Below, piece by piece: positions 33,853 through 42,805 of a stretch of DNA of 64,000 bases. Location: positions 62,001 to 126,000 of the forward strand of contig NZ_SUMC01000010.1 in NCBI RefSeq assembly GCF_005047355.1, written 5' to 3'. The position numbers and the translations under genes are program-made. The notes beneath the pieces were generated by a model. The model did no database searches. It had not been told where the DNA came from and saw only the letters and a program-made list of their open reading frames with translations. Source of the stretch: Actinacidiphila oryziradicis (GTDB lineage Bacteria; Actinomycetota; Actinomycetes; Streptomycetales; Streptomycetaceae). Numbering within the stretch: the first letter of the stretch is position 1; every line of letters begins with the position of its first letter.

Positions 33853-35100
33853 CTACTTGGCCGCGTCCAGCATCGACTGGCACTTCGCCTGGAGCTGGGG
33901 CAGGACCTTGGCGGGGTCCTCGTGGCCGGTGCCGATGGCGGTCCGGGAGTCCAGGGCAGTCGAGAAGGTGCTCTCGATCTGCACCTTGTTCTTGACGTAC
34001 GGGACTGTCACGGCGTTGGTCACCGCATCGACGAACGCCTGGAGGTTCACCTTCGGGGCGACGGACTTGAAGGCGCCGAGGGAGCTCTTGACCACCGGCA
34101 CGCCGAGCGCCGAGGTCTTCGAGGCCATGAGGTTCTGGGCGGCCGGATTCGAGCTCATGAACGTGGTGAACTTCTGCGCGGCGGTGGTCTGGGCGGCGTT
34201 GGCGCTCTTGGAGATGCCGAGGCTGTCGACCTCCATCGGCTCGCCCAGACCAGGCATCGGCACGATGGTGAACCGGGAGGTGTCCAGCGCGGCGATCTTG
34301 GAGATGTTCCACGGACCGAAGTCCGGCAGCGCACCCACCTTGCCCTGGGACAGCCACTGCATCATGTCCTGGCCCTGGATGGCGATGGACGTCGGGGCGA
34401 ATCCGTTCGACGCGACCGAGTTCACCACGGTCTCCGCAGCGCGCACGCCGGCCGCGTTGCCCATCGTGCACTGCTTGCCGTCGGCGCTGTAGTACGAGCC
34501 GCCGTCGGCCATGAGCCACCCGTCGTACCACAGGGGCGCCGACCCGTAGATCTTCCCGGAACCGGTACCGCTGGTCATCTTCCCGGCGTCGGTGACGAAG
34601 TCCTGCGTGCTCATCGGCTTCGAGCCGGACGGCACCGGCAGGCCCGCCTTCTGGAAGCTCGTCCTGTCGATGGCCATGACCTTGCTCTTGGCCACAAACG
34701 GGACGGCGTAGTTGGTGCCGCCGACATCGCCGGCCTTGGCGACTGCGGGCGAGTAGTAGACGCTCGTGTCGACGGTGACCGGCTTGAAGGCGCTTGCGAA
34801 GGTCGGGAGCGCGGTGTTGGAGATCACGGCGACGGTCGGGGCGGCGCCGCCCGCGATCGACGTCTGCAACTTCTGCTCGTAGTCGCTCTGGATCCAGTTC
34901 GGCTGCACCTGGATCGAAGGGTTGGCCTTCTCGAAGGCGGAGATCATGCTCTTGATCGTTGCGGCCTCGGCGTTGTCGCCCCAGAAGGCGAACGAGATGG
35001 CCGACGAATTGCTGCCGGTCTCCCCGTTCCCACTGCTGCATGCGGCGAGAGAGACGAGCGAACCGGCGGCTATGGCGGCTGCCAGTGTTTTTCTCAACAC
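33853..35100 (-). CDS. Sugar-binding lipoprotein of a CUT1 ABC importer
   Basis: A 415-residue protein with a lipoprotein signal peptide (MLRKTLAAAIAAGSLVSLAAC; lipidated Cys21). The solute-binding type 1 pattern follows: ISFAFWGDNAEAATIKSMISAFEKANPSIQVQ and a later LPDFGPWNISKIAALDTSRFTIVPMPGLG. It binds the glycan fragment to be imported. The first committed gene of the transporter, it lies 30 bp after the six-hairpin protein gene. Confidence 0.93.
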   Translation of the reverse strand: MLRKTLAAAIAAGSLVSLAACSSGNGETGSNSSAISFAFWGDNAEAATIKSMISAFEKANPSIQVQPNWIQSDYEQKLQTSIAGGAAPTVAVISNTALPTFASAFKPVTVDTSVYYSPAVAKAGDVGGTNYAVPFVAKSKVMAIDRTSFQKAGLPVPSGSKPMSTQDFVTDAGKMTSGTGSGKIYGSAPLWYDGWLMADGGSYYSADGKQCTMGNAAGVRAAETVVNSVASNGFAPTSIAIQGQDMMQWLSQGKVGALPDFGPWNISKIAALDTSRFTIVPMPGLGEPMEVDSLGISKSANAAQTTAAQKFTTFMSSNPAAQNLMASKTSALGVPVVKSSLGAFKSVAPKVNLQAFVDAVTNAVTVPYVKNKVQIESTFSTALDSRTAIGTGHEDPAKVLPQLQAKCQSMLDAAK

Positions 35101-35130
35101 GGGGGGCTCCTTGCTTCTTTCTTCGAGGGT

Positions 35131-36528
35131 TCAATCCTTCTTGGGCGACACGGCGGACGTGTCGCCGGCGGTGACGCGAACGCGTCCGCCGGAGGGCACT
35201 TGGGTCTGGGACACGAGCCCGTCGTGCCAGGTGGTGCTCCATGTGACACCCGGGCCCGCGGTCACCCACAACTCACTGGCCTCGCGTCCTTCGTGACGAA
35301 TTCCGATGACCGAATCGCCGACGGTGATTCCGTCAACCTCCAGCCACTCGTCCGCGGGGATGTGGGAACGACTGTGTATTTCTCCCGCCCGCGCTCCGGG
35401 TTCGATTCCGGTCAGGCCCGTCGCGATGTGTGCGACGTGCGTGAACGGTACTTCCGGATAGTCGGCCCGTGATTCTGCCAGGAAGCGGATCCAGTGCAGG
35501 GCCTCGTCGTCGCGTCCGTACCGCAGGAACGCCTCGGGCAGGTAGGTGAAGGCCTCGATGTTGCCAGGGGGTGTCGTGCGCAGACCGGCGCTCAGAAAAT
35601 CAAGGTGGCCGGCGCCGTGCTCGTCGCCGTGCATGATGCCCTTGACCGCTGGGAACCACGTGCTTTCGAGGCCGAATCCGGTGACCGGCCCCTCCGTGGT
35701 GAATCCGGAGGTGTAGTGGCCGTGGTCCGCCAGCCACCAGTTGCCGGCGAACTCGGCCTCGAGGGACGTCGCCCGCCCGGCGTTCCAGACGGAGAACTCC
35801 TCGCCCAGGACCGCACCGGCGTATTCGGCGAGCGCGGAATGCGCCGCCCACTGACTGGCGATTCCGTCGGCCGCTACCCGCAGATACGGGGGGCGTTCCA
35901 CCTCGTTGTACGTGGCGGTGCCCTCGAAGATCCGGCCGCTGCCGCCCTCACCGGCGACCCCGGTGCCCAGCGGATTGTGGGACTCGACGAACAGCGTCAT
36001 GGTGCTGCGGATGAATCCGGCGATCCCGGGAGAGCTCAGGTACCGCTCGTCGCGCGTCCAGCGGTATTGCTCGACGGTCTTCTCCACCAACTCGAACGGC
36101 GCGGGGACCTCACGCACGAAGTCGTCGTCGGAGTGGTAGTCCAGCGCGGCCGGCGTGCCGTCGAACATGAACGCCCACAGCGGATACCAGCCGCGGCGCT
36201 CGTTCGCCGAGGCGGCGAAGTGACGCAGCATCGTCAGGTTCTCGGTGTCGAGGCCCAGTAGGTGGGCGCCGAGCAACTGATGGCACAGGTCGCGCGAATA
36301 GAACATCGGCCGGTCGGTGAGGCCCGCCCAGTAGCTCGGCAGAACGTTTCCGCGCCCGGTCTGGACCCACTCCCGCGACCGCTGTGACGCCCAAGTGAAA
36401 GAGTCGACAAGATCCGTCATGCTCGACCGCGCCTGGATCGGGGCTGCAGCGAATACACCATGGCCGCTAACGGGCGCAGCCTGCCGGGTTTCTGACTCCT
36501 TCTTCATGAAAGGCAGTGTTGCATGCAC
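35131..36528 (-). CDS. Six-hairpin glycosidase-like protein, unclassified
   Basis: Up to 465 residues. The body is aromatic-rich and helical (SREWVQTGRGNVLPSYWAGLTDRPMFYSRDLCHQLLGAHLLGLD; EEFSVWNAGRATSLEAEFAGNWWLADHGHY; HWIRFLAESRADYPEVPFTHVAHIATGL), which suggests an (alpha/alpha)6-barrel glycosidase with a C-terminal beta domain (about 405-465). I cannot name a GH family. Starts at 36528, 36507 or 36420 are possible; none has a strong ribosome binding site. There is no obvious export signal. It heads the transporter operon. Confidence 0.6.
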   Translation of the reverse strand: MHATLPFMKKESETRQAAPVSGHGVFAAAPIQARSSMTDLVDSFTWASQRSREWVQTGRGNVLPSYWAGLTDRPMFYSRDLCHQLLGAHLLGLDTENLTMLRHFAASANERRGWYPLWAFMFDGTPAALDYHSDDDFVREVPAPFELVEKTVEQYRWTRDERYLSSPGIAGFIRSTMTLFVESHNPLGTGVAGEGGSGRIFEGTATYNEVERPPYLRVAADGIASQWAAHSALAEYAGAVLGEEFSVWNAGRATSLEAEFAGNWWLADHGHYTSGFTTEGPVTGFGLESTWFPAVKGIMHGDEHGAGHLDFLSAGLRTTPPGNIEAFTYLPEAFLRYGRDDEALHWIRFLAESRADYPEVPFTHVAHIATGLTGIEPGARAGEIHSRSHIPADEWLEVDGITVGDSVIGIRHEGREASELWVTAGPGVTWSTTWHDGLVSQTQVPSGGRVRVTAGDTSAVSPKKD

Positions 36529-36881
36529 GTCATTTTTGCGTCAATAGACCTGCATGGCATTCCTGTTTGGAGTCGCGTCGAGCCTATTTGCGCAGGTGGG
36601 AGGGTATACAATCGGTCGGTCGGCACGGAGCCCGGCAGCGCCGACCGGCATAGGGGACATAACGGCCGCTATGGGACGCCTCTGTGGCGGCGATGAGCCC
36701 ACGCGGGGCCGTTGCGGGATGGCCGAAGGGTGATGGAACTGGTCAGGGATCAGTCAATCGCCCGGCAGTCCTGCAGTCGCCCGACAGTCCTGACCGCTCC
36801 CGGCCGGACGTGCCGACGCGCCGGCGGTGGCGCGGGACGGGCCCGTGCCAGGTGCGACGAACGGCCGGTGCGACGAACGGG
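36529..36881. other. Intergenic region upstream of the glycan-import operon
   Basis: 353 bp between the downstream end of the leftward LacI gene and the operon start. It should carry the operon promoter. I see a TATACAAT-like patch near 36606 and a TTGCGC core near 36590 but no clean LacI-type palindrome. No gene seen. Confidence 0.4.
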
Positions 36882-37877
36882 TCAGGCGCGCAGAGCCGCT
36901 GTCGAGGCGCGCACGATCAACTCCGGGTCGAACAAAAGCTCGCCCGACGGTACCTGTGCCCGGTTGACCAGGTGCACCATCGCCGTCGCCACCGACTGCG
37001 CGATCCGCTCGATCGGCTGCCGCACCGTCGTCAGCGGGGGCTCGACGAATTCCATGATCTGCGAGTCGTCGTAGCCCACCACCGACAGGTCGCCGGGCAC
37101 ATTGAGCCCGCGGCGGCGGGCGGCCCTGATCGCGCCGAGTGCCATGTAGTCGCTCGCCGCCACGATGGCGGTCACCCCTCGGTCCAGCAGGGTCTCCGCG
37201 GCCGACATGCCGCCTTCGACACTGTAGACCTGGTGTACGACCAGCCGTTGCGGGTCCGTCGCGCCGCGGGAGGTCATCGACTCGATAAACCCGGCCAGCC
37301 GCCGGTCGCTCGGCCGGTTCCCCACTGGTCCGACGATTATCCCGATGTCCCGGTGGCCCAGGGCCCATAGATGGTCCACCGCGAACTCCGCCGCCACCGC
37401 GTCGTTGGTCGAGAAGCTCGGCGCCGGCACACCCTCGATCACGCCGTTCACCGAGACGACCGGAATCTTGCGCTCCTGGAGCAGTTGGTAGACGGTCGGG
37501 TCCGCGCCGACGAGCGTGTTGCTCGCCGAAGCGAAGACCGCGCCGGCAATGCCCAGGTCCATGGTCGACGAGATGAAGTCGATCTCCTGGAGCCCGCCGA
37601 CCGTCGTCGACCCCACTATGGCCCGGAATCCCTGGGACGCCAGCGCCGCCTCGATCAGCTCGCAGAGGCGCCCGAAGAACGGCTGGGCCAGCCCCGGGCT
37701 CAGCACGACGATCAGCTGACTCTGCGCGCCCCGCTCATAGCCGAGTTCGCGGATGGCCTCCTCGACCACGCGCCGCGTCGCCATCGCGACCACCCCGCGC
37801 CGGTTGATGACACGGCTGACTGTGGCCTCGCTGACGCCGGCTCGCGCCGCGACGTCGCTGATTCCGACCTTGGCCAT
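36882..37877 (-). CDS. LacI-family transcriptional regulator
   Basis: 331 residues from ATG 37877 (GGGAG 7 nt upstream). LacI HTH: VGISDVAARAGVSEATVSRVINRRG, residues about 3-28. A periplasmic-binding-like sensor domain follows (LIVVLSPGLAQPFFGRLCELIEAAL; VVSVNGVIEG; ALGHRDIGIIVGP; GVTAIVAASDYMALGAIRAARRRGLNVPGDLSVVGYDDS). It sits between the import operon and the GH95/GH110 genes and probably represses both until a released sugar binds. Confidence 0.93.
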   Translation of the reverse strand: MAKVGISDVAARAGVSEATVSRVINRRGVVAMATRRVVEEAIRELGYERGAQSQLIVVLSPGLAQPFFGRLCELIEAALASQGFRAIVGSTTVGGLQEIDFISSTMDLGIAGAVFASASNTLVGADPTVYQLLQERKIPVVSVNGVIEGVPAPSFSTNDAVAAEFAVDHLWALGHRDIGIIVGPVGNRPSDRRLAGFIESMTSRGATDPQRLVVHQVYSVEGGMSAAETLLDRGVTAIVAASDYMALGAIRAARRRGLNVPGDLSVVGYDDSQIMEFVEPPLTTVRQPIERIAQSVATAMVHLVNRAQVPSGELLFDPELIVRASTAALRA

Positions 37878-38009
37878 AGCTCCCTTTGAGATGAACGGCC
37901 ACGCCCGACACATGATCATGGTGGCGGCGTCGTGCCCGGGATGACGCTACCGCCAAGTTGTCGCTTCGTGAAAGTGGCCGCGCGAACACGTCACGTACCA
38001 CCGGCGGGA

Positions 38010-40379
38010 TCATGCCTCGGCGGGCCGCGCCGACAGCCCCCCGCCCTCCGCGCGCGTCACGGTCCACGCGCCCCGGGAGAGGTCGACGTCGACCACCTCG
38101 CCGCCCGCCGACACCCGCACCGACCCGGGGCGGTGCGACCGGGCCCGCAGCTGTGCCTCGACCAGGCGGTGGTCGTCGTCCCACGCGACCTCCACGACCA
38201 CCCCGGGCCGGGCGACCAGCCCCCGCACCCGCCCGGCCGGCCAGTCGGACGGCAGCGCCGGGAGCAGTTCGACGGCGCCCGTGTGGCTCTGCACCAGGCA
38301 CTCCGCCAGGCCGGCCGTGAAGCCGAGGTTGCCGTCGATCTGGAACGGCGGATGGGCCGACAGACGGTTCGGGTACAGCCCGCCGTGCTGACCCTCGGCG
38401 TCCGGGCCGACCGGCCGCAGCGCCAGGTCGATCAGCGCCGGGAGCCGTTCGGCGTGCCGCAGCCGGGCGCGCAGGGCAAGCTTCCACGCCAGCGACCACC
38501 CCGTCGAGTCGTCGCCGCGCACGTCGAGCGTCCGGGCGGCCGCCCCGGCCTCCTCCGGGCCCACCCCCGTCCCGGGAAACACCCGGTACAGGGGCGACAG
38601 ATGCCGGTGCTGCGGCTCCACCAGATCGTGCGGATCGCGCCACTCGCGCACCGTCCCGTCCTCGTCGGTGACTGCGCCGGGCAGCCGGCCGAGAGCGGCG
38701 TGCGCGGCGGCCACGACCGGGTCGGCCTCCTGCCCGGCCACGGCCGCGAGCTCGGTTATGGAGGTGAGCAGGTCACGCGCGAGCTCGCTGTCGACCGCGG
38801 AGCTGACGGCGATCGCCATCGGCCCGTCCGGAGTGCGGAAACGGTTCTCCGGCGAGGACGACGGAACGAAGCCGAGCGTGCCGTCGGGCAGTTCGGTCAG
38901 CCAGTCGAGCACGAACCGCGCGGCGCCCCTGAGTACCGGCCACGCACGCTCCCGGGCGAACGACGGGTCGGCACCGTACGCCACGTGGTCGGCCAGGTGC
39001 CGGCACAGCCAGGCGCCCGCCATCGGCCAGAACGCCCAGGCGGGATCGGCGTCGCCCCGGCCGACCGGCGAGGTGTACGCCCACGCGTCGGTGTTGTGGT
39101 GGGCGCACCAGCCGCCGGCGCCGTAGAGCCTGGTCGCAGTCGCGGCACCGCTGACGCTCAGCGCCTCGACCAGGTCGAACAGCGGGGGCAGGCACTCCGG
39201 CAGGTCGGTGACGTCGGCCGGCCAGTAGTTCATCTGCGTGTTGATGTTGACCGTGTAGTTCGCGCTCCACGGCGGCCGCATCGACGCGTTCCACAGGCCC
39301 TGGAGCGTGGCGGGCAGCCCGCCGGAGCGCGAGGCGCTGATCAGCAGGTACCGCCCGTAGTGGAACAGGAAGGCGATGAGGCGCAGTCGGGGATCCGCGC
39401 CGGAGAACTCCAGCTCCACGCGGTCGTAGAGCGCCGAGTGGTCGGCGTGCTGCCGCTGCCGCAGTTCACCGGCGCCCCGCCGGGTGGCGGCCGCCAGGTC
39501 CCGCCGCGCCGCCGCCAGGGCGTCCGAGGCGTCTCCGTGTGGCGGCTGCCCGATGGCGGTGAACGTCGTGGCCGTCGTCAGCACGATCTCGGCGTGCCGC
39601 ACCCCGGCCGCCCGCAGCACGCCACCCCGCGCGCCGGACGGGTCGTCCGCGCCGTCGTGCGACCAGCCGACCACGATCGCTCCCCGCAGGCTCTCCCGCT
39701 CGTCGTCGTACACCGGCGCCGCCACGTCCGGCTCATGCGGCGGCGCGACGTCGGAGGGGAGTCGCAGGGTGAGCCAGGCGGTGCGCTCCGCCGCGCCCGA
39801 ATCCAGCGTCATCAGCGGCGAGCCGAGGGCCACGATGACGTCCACCCCCTGCGGGCCGTCGACGTCGATCGTCATGACGAGCGACCGGTCGGGATGGGAG
39901 ACGACGGTCCGCCGCTCCACCGTCACCGGGCCGACGGCGTACCGCACGACGTGTTCGGCGGTCCGCAGGTCGAGATGGCGGACGTAGCCGGTGACCTCGC
40001 CCTCCGGATGCGACAGGTCGACCGTCAGCTCGCCGAGTGGCAGATACGCCTGGCTCCAGCGCTCCTGAAGCCGCTGGACCTGCCGGGTGGCCCCCGCGAA
40101 GTCCCCGGCCGCCACCAGCCGGCGGGCCTCGGCGATCGCCTCGCGGGCGGTGTCCGCGGTGACCTGGCCGTCCGCGAACTCGCTCGCGGGGCTGCCCGAC
40201 CAGGCCGTGCCGTCGTTGAGCTGGACCCGTTCGCGCCCGACGCCCCCGTGCAGCATGGCGCCGATGCGGCCGTTGCCGAGCGGGAGCGCCTCCAGCCAGT
40301 GCGCCGCGGGTTCGCCGAAGGAGAGCCGGTGGGCGTTCTGTGAAGGGTTCTGCGAGGGGCCGTTCGCGCGCGACGACAT
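38010..40379 (-). CDS. GH95 family glycosidase (alpha-L-fucosidase type)
   Basis: 789 residues from ATG 40379 with GGGAG upstream. The N-terminal beta domain starts FGEPAAHWLEALPLGNGRIGAMLHGGVGRERVQLNDGTAWSGSP, the standard GH95 opening. The (alpha/alpha)6 barrel has the catalytic Asn pair in NINTQMNYWPA (about residue 380), the acid Glu in FVPSSSPENRF (about 508), and the Asp of PPFQIDGNLGFTAG (about 682). Characterised GH95 enzymes release alpha-1,2-L-fucose or alpha-L-galactose by inversion. No signal peptide is visible. Divergent from the GH110 gene, 108 bp away. Confidence 0.92.
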   Translation of the reverse strand: MSSRANGPSQNPSQNAHRLSFGEPAAHWLEALPLGNGRIGAMLHGGVGRERVQLNDGTAWSGSPASEFADGQVTADTAREAIAEARRLVAAGDFAGATRQVQRLQERWSQAYLPLGELTVDLSHPEGEVTGYVRHLDLRTAEHVVRYAVGPVTVERRTVVSHPDRSLVMTIDVDGPQGVDVIVALGSPLMTLDSGAAERTAWLTLRLPSDVAPPHEPDVAAPVYDDERESLRGAIVVGWSHDGADDPSGARGGVLRAAGVRHAEIVLTTATTFTAIGQPPHGDASDALAAARRDLAAATRRGAGELRQRQHADHSALYDRVELEFSGADPRLRLIAFLFHYGRYLLISASRSGGLPATLQGLWNASMRPPWSANYTVNINTQMNYWPADVTDLPECLPPLFDLVEALSVSGAATATRLYGAGGWCAHHNTDAWAYTSPVGRGDADPAWAFWPMAGAWLCRHLADHVAYGADPSFARERAWPVLRGAARFVLDWLTELPDGTLGFVPSSSPENRFRTPDGPMAIAVSSAVDSELARDLLTSITELAAVAGQEADPVVAAAHAALGRLPGAVTDEDGTVREWRDPHDLVEPQHRHLSPLYRVFPGTGVGPEEAGAAARTLDVRGDDSTGWSLAWKLALRARLRHAERLPALIDLALRPVGPDAEGQHGGLYPNRLSAHPPFQIDGNLGFTAGLAECLVQSHTGAVELLPALPSDWPAGRVRGLVARPGVVVEVAWDDDHRLVEAQLRARSHRPGSVRVSAGGEVVDVDLSRGAWTVTRAEGGGLSARPAEA

Positions 40380-40487
40380 GGTTGCTCCCGTGGCTGAAAT
40401 GGGATGGTTAGACTGACGCGCCAGAATTCGCCGCTGACCGGGGTCTCGTCTGCGGTGCGGACCGCCCCGCCGGATTGGAGAGCCCGA

Positions 40488-42236
40488 GTGGCGACCCGGA
40501 CGATCGTCGATGTTACCGATCACGGTGCGGACCCGACCGGGACCCGCGATTCCGGCACCGCGGTCGCCCGTGCCCTGCGCGCCGCGCGCGCCGTGGAAGG
40601 GCCGGTGACCGTGCGTTTCGCGCCCGGGCGGTACCACTTCCATCCCGAGCACGCCGAACGGCGCGATCTCTACGTCTCAAACACCGTCGGTGCCGATGCC
40701 CGCTACGCGTCCAAGACGATCGCACTGCTGGTGGAGGACGCCAGGGACGTGGTGGTCGACGGTCAGGGATCCGCGTTCGTCCTCCACGGCGCGCAGACGG
40801 CCTTCGCCGCGATCGACTCAACCGACGTGCGGTTCGAGAACTTCTCCTTCGACTATGTGGCGCCCCGGGTGATCGACGCGACGGTCAGCGCCGGAGGCAC
40901 GGACGGCGGCGCCGCGTGGCGCGAACTCTCCCTGCCCCGCGACACCCGGTTCCGCATCGACGGTACCCGGGTGGTCTGGCTCGGCGAACCAGCCCCGGAC
41001 AGTGGGGAGCCCTACTGGACCGGCGTGGACGCGATGGACTACACGCAGGTGCACGACCCGGCCGCCGCCCGCACCTGGCGTGCCGACAACCCGCTGTTCG
41101 ACGACGTGGTCTCCGTCCGCGCGGTCGCGCACGACCGTATCCGCATCCACTACGGCACCACCGAGAAGCCTCACGACATCGGGCTCGTCTACCAGATGCG
41201 TACGACGGTGCGCGACCATCCCGGCGCCTTCGTGTGGAACTCCGAGCGCGTCGAGATCCGGAACGTCTCGGCACACTATCTGCACGGCTTCGGCATCGTC
41301 GGGCAGTTGAGCCGGGACCTGACCGTGCACGACGTACGGTTCCGCGCGGATCCGGCCACCGGCCGCAGTTCTGCGGGGTTCGCCGACTTCATCAACCTGT
41401 CCTCGATGGGCGGCGAAGTCCTCATCACCGACTGCGTGTTCGACGGGCCCCACGACGACCCGGTCAACGTCCACGGCACGTACCTCGTTGTGCGGGAGCG
41501 CGTCGCGCCGGACACCGTCGTGCTGGCCTACCGTCACCCCGAGACGGCCGGCTTCCCCGCGTTCCGGCCCGGCGACGAGATCGAGTTCGTCGCGCGGGCG
41601 ACGCTCGACTCCTCCGCCGGCTTCACCGCCAGGGTGCGCGCGGTCGACGGGCCGGACGGCCGGGGCGGAGGCCCCGACCCGTCGTCCATGGTCGTCACCC
41701 TCGACCGGGACCTGCCCGGCCATGTGGAGCCCGAGACATGGGCGGCGGAGAACGTCACGTGCACGGCCGCGGTGCGCATCGCGGGCAACTACTTCGTCAA
41801 CGTGCCCACGCGCGGCGTCCTGGTGACGACCCGGCGTCCCGTCGTGATCGAACGCAATGTGTTCGACGGGATGAGCATGGCCAGTGTGTACGTCTCCGGC
41901 GACGCCGAGGAGTGGTTCGAGTCCGGACCGGTCGCCGACCTGGTCATCCGGGACAACACCTTCCTGCGCCCGTCCACCCCGGCGATCCTCTTCGGCCCGA
42001 CCAACACCGTCCTCGACCCGGCCCGCCCGGTGCACCGCTCCGTCACCATCAGCGGCAACGTCTTCCAGGACGCCGCCGCCCCGATCGTGTCGGCGCGCAG
42101 CGTCGGCGGCCTCAAAGTGACCGGCAACCGCCTGACCGGCGCCCGGCCGCCGCGCAACGGCGACCTGGTGGAGACCGCCGGCTGCTCGGACGTCGTCGTG
42201 GCGGCGACGCGGGAGGCGCAGCTGCCGCGCCGGTGA
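40488..42236 (+). CDS. GH110 family alpha-1,3-galactosidase-like beta-helix enzyme
   Basis: 582 residues from GTG 40488 (GGAG 7 nt upstream; the frame is open to 40404). A right-handed beta-helix: LLVEDARDVVVDGQGSAFVLHG, FENFSFDY, VEIRNVSAHYLHGFGIVGQLSRDLTVHDVRFR, CVFDGPHDDPVNVHGTYLVV, PTRGVLVTTRRPVVIERNVFDGMSMASVYVSGDAEEWFESG. These blocks match GH110, whose characterised members cleave terminal alpha-1,3-galactose (blood group B or linear alpha-Gal). The paired Asp323/Asp324 in the GPHDDPVNVHG motif are candidate catalytic residues. No export signal seen. Confidence 0.85.
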   Translation: MATRTIVDVTDHGADPTGTRDSGTAVARALRAARAVEGPVTVRFAPGRYHFHPEHAERRDLYVSNTVGADARYASKTIALLVEDARDVVVDGQGSAFVLHGAQTAFAAIDSTDVRFENFSFDYVAPRVIDATVSAGGTDGGAAWRELSLPRDTRFRIDGTRVVWLGEPAPDSGEPYWTGVDAMDYTQVHDPAAARTWRADNPLFDDVVSVRAVAHDRIRIHYGTTEKPHDIGLVYQMRTTVRDHPGAFVWNSERVEIRNVSAHYLHGFGIVGQLSRDLTVHDVRFRADPATGRSSAGFADFINLSSMGGEVLITDCVFDGPHDDPVNVHGTYLVVRERVAPDTVVLAYRHPETAGFPAFRPGDEIEFVARATLDSSAGFTARVRAVDGPDGRGGGPDPSSMVVTLDRDLPGHVEPETWAAENVTCTAAVRIAGNYFVNVPTRGVLVTTRRPVVIERNVFDGMSMASVYVSGDAEEWFESGPVADLVIRDNTFLRPSTPAILFGPTNTVLDPARPVHRSVTISGNVFQDAAAPIVSARSVGGLKVTGNRLTGARPPRNGDLVETAGCSDVVVAATREAQLPRR

Positions 42237-42320
42237 ACGCGCGTAGAAGTTTTGAGGTGAGCATGTAAATGGCTGATTACGGCAGCTGGAAGTCCCCAAC
42301 TGCCCGGCTACCGTTGGCCA

Positions 42321-42556
42321 ATGACTCGAATCCCCCCACGGATTGCCCGCATCGGCGCCCTCGGCGCCCTCGCCTCAGCCCTGCTGCTCGCAGGCCCGGC
42401 CGTCGCGGCCACCCCACCGCCGCGACCGTCACCGTCACCGCCCCGGCCGCCTCCCGCTGGCTCATATGCACCGCCCCGTCCGTCGCCCTCGGCGGCCTCG
42501 CCACGCAGGCCCTGCTCCGGCGTCGTATTCCGTCTACGGAGGACGCCGCGCCATGA
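42321..42556 (+). pseudogene. Possible frameshifted small exported-protein gene
   Basis: ATG 42321 opens a typical signal peptide (RIARIGALGALASALLLAGPAVAAT). The natural continuation (TAATVTVTAPAASRWLICTAPSVALGGLATQALLR) is in another frame and ends at 42556; the original frame runs on as Pro/Arg-rich sequence. This is best explained by one frameshift near 42410. The rest of 42237-42805 shows no gene. Confidence 0.3.
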
Positions 42557-42805
42557 AACCCGTCCGTATTGGTGCGGATCACGATGGCTACCCGTTCCGG
42601 ATCGACGTGGGGACGGCCCGCATCGGCCGAAGCCTCGCGGGCGCTCGACATTGCGGCTTGGTCGCACTGGTCCGGCCGGCGGGCTTCTGTTCGCTGCATG
42701 ACCGTCGCTGGGTCTCCCCACAGCCGAGCCGCCAACCTGACCGGCTGTTGGTGTTTGTGCACGCATCGCTTCGCCACCGTCCCCTCCGACCAGCGGCAGC
42801 AGCTG

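Noticed and set aside
33922..35472. 516-residue plus-strand ORF opposite the sugar-binding protein
   Set aside because: Crosses a real lipoprotein gene and an intergenic gap; no ribosome binding site or motif.
36590..36615. Possible promoter or LacI site (TTGCGC, TATACAAT) before the glycan operon
   Set aside because: No complete palindrome and unclear strand fit; too weak to list as a site.
37932..40343. 803-residue plus-strand ORF opposite the GH95 gene
   Set aside because: Antisense shadow; the minus strand carries all GH95 catalytic motifs.
40818..42299. 493-residue minus-strand ORF opposite the GH110 gene
   Set aside because: Shadow of GH110, which shows complete beta-helix motifs on the plus strand.
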